Assembly: GCA_026874595.1 (NCBI GenBank)
Contig: CM049314.1
Span: 57,088,300-57,152,299, forward strand
DNA: 64,000 nt
Origin: Sipunculus nudus
Lineage: Eukaryota > Annelida > Sipuncula > Golfingiida > Sipunculidae
Direction: 5' to 3'
The translations under genes and the position numbers were made by a program. How positions within the stretch are numbered: the stretch's first letter is position 1; each line of letters starts with the position of its first letter. Positions 35,946 through 46,820 of this stretch are shown one piece after another. A model generated the notes under the pieces. The model saw only the letters and a list, made by a program, of their open reading frames with translations. It was not told where the DNA came from and did no database searches.

Positions 35946-37213
35946 GGCCAAAAAAATACAGGTATGGTTCTCAGGCACTTTTTTCAGAAATGACTGCATG
36001 CTTGTAAGTTTTCTTTTTTACCTTTTTTTGTATGTTTTAACAAAAATGTCATGATCAGGGAAAAGCATGATTATTACAGATTTTTTTTGCTGAACAGTTA
36101 AAAGCACAACATAACAAAGGAAATCTTATCAAATTTGTATTATTTTGTCTTCTTAACAGATGAAAATCAAAATAAAATTTTTGATGCGGGGGTTAAAATT
36201 GATGCGCACGGTCCCTGAGAGCAATACCTTTAATTTTTTTTGGCCTTATCCGTGCATATGAAACATTAAAAGTTTAAAGGCAGTATAGGTGCATCTGTCA
36301 CATTTTCACATATCTTTTTTGTTCCTTGTAAATCAAAGATTTATATTAATTAGTATGTAATAGATGTTCCATAACATCTGATAATAATGAATGTAGTGTC
36401 CTTGTCTGGCTCATGACAAATTTTATTGTGTTTTAATATGCTCTGTATTAGTTTCTGGATGGCGAGTTTAGGAAAATATAACCCTCCTGAAAGTTGAAAC
36501 ACTTAAAAGTAAAACATTGCAAAAATTAAACCTCACATATATGAAACCATCCATAGTACGTCCTTTGAGGAGAGTATTTTACAAAGACTGATAGCTAACT
36601 TTACATGGAATGCCCTGTAGGTGCATTACCGGGTAATCCTTAATTTACATATCTCTTTTTTGCTTTCCCTGTCTTCTTTCTGTGATATATGATTCAGCGT
36701 TTTGTGACATTAAGGCTAGTACAGACCAAAACAGGAACAGTTGAATGGATATACTTAAATTTCCATGACCACAATTCAGTTCCTTATCCAAATATTATAA
36801 ATCTCTTATTTTTTTTATAGTCTATGCTGAAATAGAATCACAGACAGAACAATGTGTGTTTTTCCATTTATTACTTTTCCTTAACATAACCTATTACTGC
36901 AGAATTGATAAAATTTGCCATCTTAGGCCAATGAAAAAAATTAGGCACCAGCCTCTTCAATTATAACTCCCTGCATCAAAAATTTTTATTTTGATTTTCA
37001 TCTCTTAAGAAGATAATACAATTTTGATAAGTTTTCCTTTGTTATGTAGTGCTTTTACCTGTTTGAAAAAAATATTTTATTATCATGCTTTTCCCTGATC
37101 ATATGACATTTTTATCGAAACATACAAGAAAAGGCAATAAAAAAAAACCTGCTTGCCAACACTGATTTCTGTAAAAAAAAGTGCCTGAGAACCATATTTC
37201 TTTTTTTTGGCCC
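35946..37213. mobile_element. Element with ~300-bp terminal inverted repeats and TTA flanks (PIF/Harbinger-like)
   Basis: The left arm from GGCCAAAAAAATACAGG (35946 to about 36252) is repeated inverted at about 36917-37213. Shared blocks include GGTTCTCAGGCACTTTTTT, GATCAGGGAAAAGCATGAT, TAACAAAGGAAA and GATGAAAATCAAAATAAAA. TTA sits directly outside both ends (35943-35945, 37214-37216). A 3-bp TTA/TWA duplication with GGCC ends is characteristic of PIF/Harbinger elements, hence the call. The ~660-bp centre contains two related sub-blocks (GTAGGTGCAT, CACATATCT) but no open frame, so the copy is non-autonomous. Confidence 0.75.
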
Positions 37214-37216
37214 TTA

Positions 37217-37679
37217 ACTCTTTGGCATCCTGACCGCAGAGCCATTTTGATTAGATCTAGTGTCCATAGTAAATAGTGAGATCAAATCCATTCTACTGTT
37301 TTAGGGTATATTTATAGCCTGGTCTTTTCTGACTCCACCTGCATGTCTGTCTGACCTGTGAGAGTAAGGGCCCGCCTGGTACTGTATGTTATTATCTGAT
37401 AATATTTGCTGTATAAACTGGGTCTGTATTTGGTACCCACACACATGGCATATGGTAAACAGAGGTAGAGCAAATAGTCCTCAGACATTGACCAGTTGCC
37501 AGTTCCCCAGGCTAGCTGCCTCCTGTCAGGGCTGGGTGGTTCCATCAACCTCTTGTCTTCTGAGTTGTGTTTAGGGTTGGATCCAAAGGGGGGGAATTTA
37601 GTGGGTTTACCCCCTGCCCCTTGAAAAAATGCATTTTTGCTGTTTTTATACATCCATTATCTGATGGGAGTATTATGGT
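37217..37679. other. Non-coding DNA, nothing recognised
   Basis: A 113-codon minus-strand frame at 37312-37653 has a low-complexity, proline/glycine/lysine composition without motifs. It includes a G-run/C-run patch at about 37587-37620. Judged non-coding. Confidence 0.45.
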
Positions 37680-38135
37680 ATACCCGCCATCTGTCCATCT
37701 GTCTGTTAACCTTTAGTGTTGCCGCAATAACTTACTGGGGCTTTGATGGATTTTCACAAAACTCACCATAACTAGTTACCAACAAATTATCTCGCCTGAG
37801 TTTGATATGGGCAGCATCCACATATATTTAATCGGGTCAAGGGTTACTAGGCTACTTTGTTGTGTCACCAATATAACTTATGAAGAATATGAAGGATTTT
37901 GATCAAACTCATCAGAAATGTTAATCAATAATTTAAATATCTCACCTAAGTTCAATTACCAGCAAAATCCAATCATATTAAATTAGGTCAGAGGTCACCG
38001 CACTTTTGAGGCACCTTGGTGACTTACCAAAAATCCCATGGATTTTCATGAAACTCATTATACATATTTACCAATGTTCTCACCTGAACAACCTTCTTAT
38101 AAAAATTCACACATATTTAATAAGGTCACCAGATA
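37680..38135 (+). repeat. Three degenerate ~140-bp tandem units
   Basis: The module 'AACTTA, TGAAGGATTTT, AAACTCATCA, CTCACCTRAGTT, ATATTTAATxxGGTCA, GGTYAC' occurs at about 37720-37860, 37861-38000 and 38020-38130. A CTGTCCATCTGTCTGTTAAC run precedes it, as in other dispersed repeats of this window. Confidence 0.7.
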
Positions 38136-39389
38136 CACGACGGGTGTATTATGCACATTTTCGGTGCTCTTGTTCTCTAAAGACTTAGCCTGCAATGCTA
38201 GAGAGTTGGACATATCCCTCACCATAAATAGTAAGCCTTTCCCATTATACCATAATCCTGGATCTGTCAATGGTGTTTTGGTCAATTTGAACATTGTTCT
38301 GATTTGGACAGGGGTATTACAATAGTACACTGTCAGTGACTGCTTTATTGTACATTCTGTTACATCACAATACAGATTCATATATCATATGAGTATCATC
38401 AAATGAGTATTGACAATATATTTGATAACCTGGTGGACAGGAGAATTTAGACAATTATACTTAAAGTCTCTCAGTACAACATATATAAGAGATAAAAAAT
38501 TACAAGATACAGGCAAACGAAGTACTTGATGATATATAAAGCTTTGCTTGTCAACACTGTTCACTGCCATCTACATTTGCATATAATGCACTTATAGATA
38601 AACAAGCAAAAGGGTCTAAATCAGAATCTTGATCATCTCCAGAATAAAGTCAACTTTTTCTCACATCTCTCTGTAAAATTTACTGAAATCAGTCTTGAGA
38701 CTTTCAGATGAGTTTTATACAGACAAATAACACAATGTTCAGACAAAAAGATACAAAGACAGACATGGGAACAAACATAACCTCGATTTGTCACTTGCAT
38801 TACAAATAACTGGTGGTTGAAAATAGTAATCTGGTCATACAGTCTCATTGAGGATCTTAATTTGTTGTCTATAATAACATGACATTCTCTTGCTATAACT
38901 ATTATGCTGCGTCATGATTTAAAAAAAAAGTTTTAATGTCATCCACCATCCCATAATGTCAGAGTTACAGTAACATTATCTGATACAGAAGAAAAACTTG
39001 TTTACAGACATTACAACATATCAGTTGATGACATTTCTAGGCCTGGATGATAGTGAGTAATTTTTTAGTGAAACAAGCTGACTGCTGCAAATGAGGATAA
39101 CTTTCTGTGGAAAGATAAAAAAAAATGCTCGACTGTCACTGCACTTTTTGTTACTTACATTTCTTGCTAAAATATCATGTCCCAAGGTTTCCTGTTAACC
39201 ACAGATGTCATCTGAATCCAGTCTCCCAATATTCATTAACTTTTGGTATTTACAGACATCATGCTAAACTTTTTTTTCAAGAATATAATTGTGTTAATGG
39301 AATATAGATATTATTTTTGAAAAGTCTGGTTGGAAAATAAAGTTGAGCCATGAAATGTTTAACGTTGTAAACATTAAAGAAAAATAAGG
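38136..39389. other. AT-rich non-coding DNA, nothing recognised
   Basis: No exon-like frame or bounded element was recognised. Confidence 0.5.
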
Positions 39390-39740
39390 AAACTCAAAAT
39401 CTGCATTCTGAGGAATGCAAGCCTCTGCCATGTGGAATTTTAGGAATACTCCCCAACCTGTGTTTGCACTCAGTTATTGTACCCATATTCCTAGATTTAT
39501 TTGTGGATAAGTGGCTGCACATGTGTAAATTTTTCTTGATGATTTTCCTGAATCCGGATCATGAGATGGATCCACGCTAAAATCTAATTGATTCTTCATT
39601 GGCCTATTCCTGAGGTGCCCTGGATATTTAATGAGATTCTGTTCATGATTGTGTGAGGAACATTGTGTAATTAGACACAAACACACACACATACATGAAC
39701 AGGGATGAAAGCAGACCCTCCTGGCAGAGGCAATTAAAGC
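39390..39740. repeat. Diverged dispersed repeat, copy B (partner at 24.6 kb)
   Basis: Same word order as 24560-24930, with ATCCGGATC, TTGATTCTTCATTGGCC, GAGATTCTGTTCATGATTG, an ACACAC stretch and CAGGGATGAAAGC. Old and non-coding. Confidence 0.75.
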
Positions 39741-40260
39741 AGCAATGAAAGTGAGAAAAAAAATACTGTTATATAAGCTACCATTGGAAAGACACAGTTA
39801 TGCAAGGTACATGCAAAGGACCTTTGTACAAAAAAAAAGTAAAATTGATGAATATAGAGGGATTAATCATATGTTTGTCTGTGGCATCTTGTGGTGTATG
39901 AAAGGGGAAGGAGAGGCATGTGCAGAAGGTAAAAAAAGGGGAGTGGTATATATGCAAGGATTTCACAGTGGCAGTGGGAAGTGACCATGCCATATAAAGG
40001 TGACTGATGTATGCAAGGGGAAATGACTCTGTTACATACAAGTCAGGGAAAGTGACATATGCAAGGCCAGGGGCAGTGACTGTATGAAATATGTGTGGGG
40101 GGGGGGGGGTAGGGGGTGGGGTGGGTGTGACATAAGAAAGTGACGGTGATACATATGTATGTAAGGGGAAAAACCATGAAAAAAAGGAAAAATGATCATG
40201 GTAAAAAGGGGAAACGACTGTGATGTATGCAAGGGGAAGGTGATAGTACTTGGTGACTAT
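39741..40260 (+). repeat. G/A-rich degenerate repeat (TATGCAAGGGGAAA words)
   Basis: GTATGCAAGGGGAAR and GTGAC-containing words recur irregularly every ~40 bp. Open frames across it are purine-driven and have no motifs. Confidence 0.6.
40097..40125 (+). other. Strong G-quadruplex candidate
   Basis: G13, TA, G5, T, G4, T, G3: four or more G-runs with one- or two-base loops on the plus strand. It is the densest G-run cluster in the window. Confidence 0.9.
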
Positions 40261-41289
40261 GTAACAGATATGACAAAGTAAATATGTTTAAATAAAGTGA
40301 TATGTTTTGCATATTTGCATAAACTATGATAATGGGATTTTTTTTTTTGGGGGGGGGGTCGAGTGCAGATTATATTTCATACATAGTGTTAGAAGGTCAA
40401 AACTTCAAATGCTACACAAGAAATAATAGGTTCAAGACATGACCATTCTTGCTTTTAATATGAATGTTTAATATCACATGATATGTAGTTCTTAATTAAA
40501 ATTATATCTCTGCTAAGACTGTGACAAGTTAAACTCATTTCTTGAGTATCATGTTGCTACTACTTTGTATATAGGAGTGCAGCAAGATTGTTTTATCCAC
40601 AGGAAGATGAAATCTATAAAGCATGCATAGAATGTGGTTAATATTTATGGAGCTATTTTTCAATCTACCAGTTACCTACTTTAGATATGTGGGGCCATGG
40701 GCTGTGTTTTGACATTTTCCACTCAACCGGTCATGCTTGCACTATGCTTTGCTATTTGACACCATAATGATATTTTGTGTGTTGAAGTTTATACCAGAAT
40801 TGTTATGGCTGTCATGGTATAACTGATCCTGTCAGTCATGTTGGCTCATTTACTTGAATCCTAAGTGTGAATATTATTGACAGCAAAATAGAACACCTGT
40901 CTAAAAGTCCTTTTACAGGTAAACTATATTTGAAAACACCTAACTTTTTCTGTTCTTTTATATAATCTTTTTATTTCTTGAGTATTTTTTCTGGCATTCT
41001 GGAAGAATAAAATGACTGACTAGGCTTTTCATTATAATTAATTAAATATATTGTCATCAATGGAGAGAGTCATTATGATGTACTTATATATGTATATCCG
41101 GTTTTACTATATTTAGAGATTCTTGAAATGATTGACATGTCTGGGATAATTGTTAGTTTTACTCTTTTGTAGCAAACACAGGTTTCCAGTGATAATTAAT
41201 CTGACAAATTCTGAAAAAGATTGAAACTTCGTAATCAATGTGCTTGTTACAAGCTGATTTTAATATGCCTGCAGAGCACTCAACATAGG
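40261..41289. other. AT-rich non-coding DNA, nothing recognised
   Basis: A T10/G10 run lies at about 40340-40359. Nothing else was recognised. Confidence 0.5.
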
Positions 41290-41395
41290 GTTAGGGCCGA
41301 CTGTGAAAAAATCTAACTGCCTCCACTAAGATTCAAGCTCATGATCTCCCGGCTTTGAGCCCTAGTTGGGCTCTACCTGTAGACCATGGAAGTGT
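41290..41395 (-). repeat. Possible tRNA-derived SINE fragment
   Basis: On the minus strand, TGGTCTACAGGTAGAGC resembles a tRNA/SINE A box and GAGATCATGAGCTTGAATC resembles a degenerate B box about 40 bp downstream. GTGGAGGCAGTTAGATTTTTT follows. The order and spacing suit a decayed tRNA-derived SINE head, but no cloverleaf pairs well and no second copy in the window confirms it. Confidence 0.35.
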
Positions 41396-44300
41396 GTATT
41401 CTGTGTGAGCTTTAATTCCTCCCTCTTTTCAGAATCTTCTTCTGTACATTCTCAATCAATTCAGAAAGAATGAATTAATTACGATCTTGGAATTCCAAAA
41501 TAAAACAATAAAATGAGTTAATATAGTTTGGGTGACACATGGACCGTTGATATTGTTCACAGGTAGGCTGTAATACCAGAAGTTGAAAATATCTATCTAC
41601 CTTATATAGGACCAAGGTACCATTATTTGTAACATATGTTTGAATAACCTCATTTCTGTAGTTCATTGCTCCCTTAAGGTACTCACCGTGAAAAATAATG
41701 ATTTTGTTATTTTATACTTATTTATTTGGTACGTTTTAGACAAGTTTGATATTTAGGCCACCATACTTGACAGTCAACTTCCGATCAGCTGTTAAGGCCA
41801 CAGATGGAATAATTGTATTGTGTACAATGTTGGTTTAACAGTATATATGCCTTGTGTTTCTTGCTTTGTTAACCCTTTCACACTCTCAGAAGCATAAAGA
41901 TACAAGAATACCTGGGAGGAGGTGCATGCTGACACCCTGACCCACTTGTGATTTCAAATGAATGATGGAAGACCATTATCTTTTAAGGAAATCAAAGCAT
42001 TATGAAGTCTCACAAGGGCAAAGAATTTCCTGAAACTTAGAAGAAAAGAAAGGGGCATAGAAAGGTCTTATATTTTAAAAGCTCTGAAGGCATGTGGCAT
42101 CTTCCTGATTCATCCTAGGCCTCTGTGTTGTTGCCATGGAGATCACTAATATCACAGTGTCTTGCACCTTAAGAAACTGAAAAACTACCCGAGTATAATC
42201 ATCATCTGTGCATTGTATGTGTTTTAAGGTTGTTTCGTTGTCATTGTTGTTTACTGGTGACTGCTTGAACCATGTGTATAGTTACACGTGTGCATATTTT
42301 CCTGTGCAATATTTCTTTAGTATGTATTGTGAAAACCTTCATAAGAAGACACCCGATTAAAAAATCTGATGCTCACTAATGGTGTCATTTGCTAATGCAT
42401 CACTGATTAATAAAGGAAACGCATGGTTCTGTGTTTCTTTTCAGGTTTCGGGTCTCATCTAGGTGAACTCCGGCAAAGTGCTTCTGTCTGAAATAATCAA
42501 AATTTTATGTTATTAGTGTAATGGATGTCTCTGTCTGAACTTCTACAGACCTTAGATATCTTTGAAAGTGAAAGAAATTTATAGTTAAAAACATCAGTAT
42601 AAAAATTCATGGAAAAATAATCTTGGTCTTAATATTTATGGGAAATCTGCAGTAGGACATTATAGATTGAATTAAATTTCTTCCTTATCATATATAGAAC
42701 TACCTTAAGAATTTTGATGTTTTACCATTGATTACTTGATGTGATTTTTTCCTTAAAGGCTGAAATAAAGTTGAATAAAAAATCAATTATGATCAAGAAT
42801 TATGTTGGAATATTTTGTATGAACACACAAGTAAGAAATGATTGCAGTGGTAAGTGCAAAATAATTAAAATAAATTTTAATTAGATCCGAGTGAAAGAGA
42901 ATATTTATAGAACAAAAATTTCAGTTATTTGTACCTAAGGGTGAAATGAAATCACTCACATGTTATTATAATATATTGTATGATAAATTGATATATAGAA
43001 CTGTTATACATAAGGATGCACTAACCATAGGTGTCCACCTGTAGACAATAACCATATGTATAGACAAAAAAAAAGATTGCAGGAATTTTGATAAGACGTG
43101 ATAGACTTGTTCGGTCCCATTGCAGTTCAAAGGAGATACAATTGTCTGTTCCTTTCTTGTATATTAGTCTTCACACAGATAAGGTATGCCAGACGGGATG
43201 CAGACTCCCTTCTCTCATCCATCTTCAGCGGGATGTTCCCAATCAGCGTTTACTTCATCTGAGGACTACATCGAGCCCACCGGCTGATTTGCATATGGGA
43301 CGAGCTGTTTGATAACCCCTTGGTATTTAGGTAGTGTCTTGATAAAGTTTTCTATCAGTCTCAGTCTGGTCTTGTATTGAGTGCAAAATAAAGTTAGATG
43401 ACTTTTAATGAAATGGGAAAAAAATGTATGGAGCATAATTTTTTTACACAAAATTCTAAAAGTATAACACACATGTAGGATGACTTGGCAAAAGTTTTCA
43501 CTATGTTTCCACAAATCTTTAAAGCCAGCTATTCACTTATCATTTCTAGAGAATTTATATTATTTCTTGCTTACTTTGCATGTATATTAATGAAGTCTGG
43601 ATTATCCATGTTTATCAAAGCTCTTATAATGCCTCTGTAATGCATTAATGAGCTTGTTTATCTACAAGCTTAAAGTGGTAAACACAGTAATGTTGACAAG
43701 TGGAAAAAAAACATGCAAACTAAGGTGGTTAGTTGCATATTTACAGAAGTTCCTCAGGATTTTTTAGAATATATAAAAAATGACATTAGGGTTCCTTCTC
43801 TTTGATCAGTACCCAAAACAGGCATTTCCAAGGTGTGTAGCAACATTTTTTCTCTTCATCAAGTATAATATAGATCTGTACTCCTAACATGATAGGATGT
43901 TATCACCTGATAAAAGATTAAGGAACATATATTATATATCATGGGCAAAGACATATTTTCATTGTCATGACATTTCTTCTTTATCTATAAGTATATTGAT
44001 ATATACAGGTGCTTCCCAGGTGGCACATTGCTTGTGTACTGTGGGTCTCTGTTTTTCTGCATGTCTGGTATATTTATGTTAGTGTCTTTATCATGAATAT
44101 TTGAAGGAACAAATCAATGAGAGTCATAAAGAATATTACTTGCCTCTGGGAATTGTAGAGAAATTTATGGATTAATGTTATAAATATTTGAAAACATGAA
44201 ATATGTCTGTCACACAAATATTATAAGGAACATAATTCATAACTTTCCTATAGCTCTGTATACCACTGATGGGCATGCAAAGAGGTCTGTAAATTATATG

Positions 44301-46219
44301 TGCTGACCATGTGAAAGTTATGTACCATGGAGTATCGTATGTTGCCAAAGAATATGGACCATAACAAGTGTTTATTTAACCTGCAATATTTCTTATTCCA
44401 ATGTGATATACCTCTTATGAATGTGAGAGCAGGAACTGTTTTGCAGCATGTTCTGTGGATGAACTAAAAACATTCCTGAAACCAATCTTATACTCAACAT
44501 ACACACAGGATTTAAAAGATTTACATTAGTGTCTATTTTTACTGATAAATTCATATATACATCAATACAAGACATATTATGCAGTAGCATATATTTATCA
44601 GAAAATAGGGTCAGATGCTTTTGATTCACATAAATATACATCTGTTAGTCATTTGATTTTTAATAAATGACAACTAACTCCCTGGAGATTGAGTGAAAGA
44701 GGATCAGTCACAGTTTTATATTGTAATAATTTCACCAGAAATGGGGTCAGCTATGGTCTACCTGAATTGCTGGTGAACACACATGGATACAAATTTACCC
44801 TTTTTTGGCAGCATAATTGTACTTTGTCTTTGCGATTTCTGTAAAAAATTTATTTTTGGGATATATGTATAGAACTTTCAGAAACTGTAATTATTTTAAT
44901 TAAGAACAGGTTTTGATTTAATGAATGAGGGGACATTAAGGTGATAGGTCTGAAAAAATTGAAATGGCAAAATTTAAACATTGTGAATATGGAGCCAACT
45001 ATAATATTTTTCTTCATGACAGCTTTCAGCATTGTGTGGTTTGACCAGGCTTTTACAGTCTATATTGGCTTGTTCAGCCATGTTCCAGTTGTTTTCTGAG
45101 ATATCTTGTGACTCCAGGGGGCCCGGGGTTTATTCAGCTGTGGACTGTATTGAGAGGAATAACCTTGCCAGGAGGCTTCGTGTTTTGTTGACCTCAGGAA
45201 CCTATAGGTAGCCGGGACTAGAAGAAAACTGTATACAACAAGATCAGGGCCTAATCTGGAACAGTACACGGGTCCTGAATTTTGCCTGTAAAATTTAAAT
45301 AAACAATGCATGTTGCGAGTTGTTTTACTTACACTTCTGCCAGACATGTTTATTTAAAAAGTTAAGGCGGGACATGAAAAGTTAGAAAGAATGTCCTATA
45401 ACGAAGCCTTTTTATCGCCAGAAAATGTCAGACAGGTCTCTCTGGGCTACTATTGGATGAGGTTTGTAAATTTGTCATCCCTTTGTGCTTGGGGTGCGTC
45501 CCGGCCTGCTGGTTAACACTGGGTGGGATTACGTTGTAATTACTTTCCCTCGGGTGAAGAAAGAGCCAACAGTTTTCTGTATTACTCGGCTCAATCAATA
45601 TGTCTAGAAACACTAACCTTTAGGACTACCATCACTAAAAATAAGAGACGCATAGAACTGTCAGAGGAATAATATATAGTCGTAGATTTTACGCTATTGA
45701 TATCTGCAGTTATGACGCAGATAATGGTACTGCATAAAAAGAAATGTTATAATTAACAATACAGGGGAAAAAGAGAGAGAGAAATCCATATTTAGCAGAA
45801 TCAGAAAAAAATATATCAGTCAAAGGTTCTGAGGACAATAATAGCCCTCGGGTGGTTAATGATGTTCTAATTTTGGGATTGTTGTAATTATGGGCGTATG
45901 TTTATGCCCTCCCAGCCAGTCTCATGGATATTTAAGTAATCTTAAGTAAGACAAATTTCTTCAGGAAGATAAAAGGGTAAAACATGGTCAAGTGCAGTCT
46001 GGTCATTCCAGTAAAACATTAATCATTGGCCTAGGAAATTTTTGACAAAATTATGATAAGCCTTCCAGATAAAACTATAGGATTCAGACATGGCAGTGGA
46101 TTTAAACATTGTATTCTAAAATTAACAGTTCAGGACCCAAGAAACTGCAGTACTTCAAAGCCAGTCATTTATACCTTGCTTTTCTGCAGAATTTATGTGA
46201 TTTGTGGTTTACACTGTGT
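41396..46219. other. AT-rich non-coding DNA, no supported gene
   Basis: Long intron-like or intergenic stretch. A less AT-rich patch at 43107-43315 contains TTGCAG and TATTAG acceptor-like sites and an AAGGTATGCC donor-like site, with short open frames in two phases. No coherent exon could be fixed. Another patch at 45060-45620 carries two overlapping chance frames. Confidence 0.45.
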
Positions 46220-46820
46220 AAATTGAGAATTCTCATTTTTTCCAGGAGAGACTGGAATTCAGTTTTGGAATTTAAACCTGGGAAAAATGAGAATTCTCAT
46301 TTATCCAGGGAAAAAAAGAATCATTTATGGCAACTTAATTTTAATTCTTTTACTTTTTTTAATTTCTTTATGTTTTCTTTCTTCTTTTTCAGAAAGAAAC
46401 TTTGATTTTATTTCTTTCACCTTAAATTTGAACTGTTCAAGTAGTTAAAAGAATAAATACACACTTACATAAAATGACTAAATATATGTGAATAAAATAT
46501 GATGCTTACAATTTCATGTTGAGATAAGTGATATATATGTATAACAGGATTCTTTTTTTATTGTATTATTATTATAATGATAGCTATGACAGATTTTTGA
46601 TTATAAGTTGTCGGAAAATAATAAGCTTGGAAAAATGAGAATTCCAATTCTTTACAGGAAACCAGAATTTCAGTTGTCCAGGGAAAAATGAGAATCAAGT
46701 GATAGTGTGAAGTGATTCCCATTCTTCCTGGGAAAAATTAGAATTCTCATTCTTCCCAGGAAAAACGAGAATTCTCATTCTTCCCGGGAAAATTCTGGAT
46801 TTTCCCAGATTCTCATTCTT
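46220..46820. repeat. Cluster of GGGAAAAATGAGAATTCTCA palindromic units
   Basis: The palindrome GAGAATTCTC, with flanking GGGAAAA and TTTTCCC or TTCTTCCC arms, occurs about five times (near 46226, 46286, 46645 as a half-site, 46744 and 46769). Neighbouring units share CCTGGGAAAA/TTCCCAGG ends. Two sub-clusters (46220-46320 and 46620-46820) face each other across ~300 bp of AT-rich DNA, which suggests a foldback-type element. Confidence 0.75.

Noticed and set aside
37312-37653. 113-codon minus-strand frame
   Set aside because: Low-complexity composition, no motif, and no splice context.
43107-43315. Possible exon(s), including a frame passing through DADSLLSSIFSG that loosely recalls BTB/KCTD domains
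   Set aside because: Acceptor and donor choices give incompatible phases, the frame ends in a stop soon after, and the resemblance covers too few residues.
46726-46800. Heat-shock element cluster
   Set aside because: GAATTC overlaps the two half-sites, so the required nGAAnnTTCn spacing is not met.
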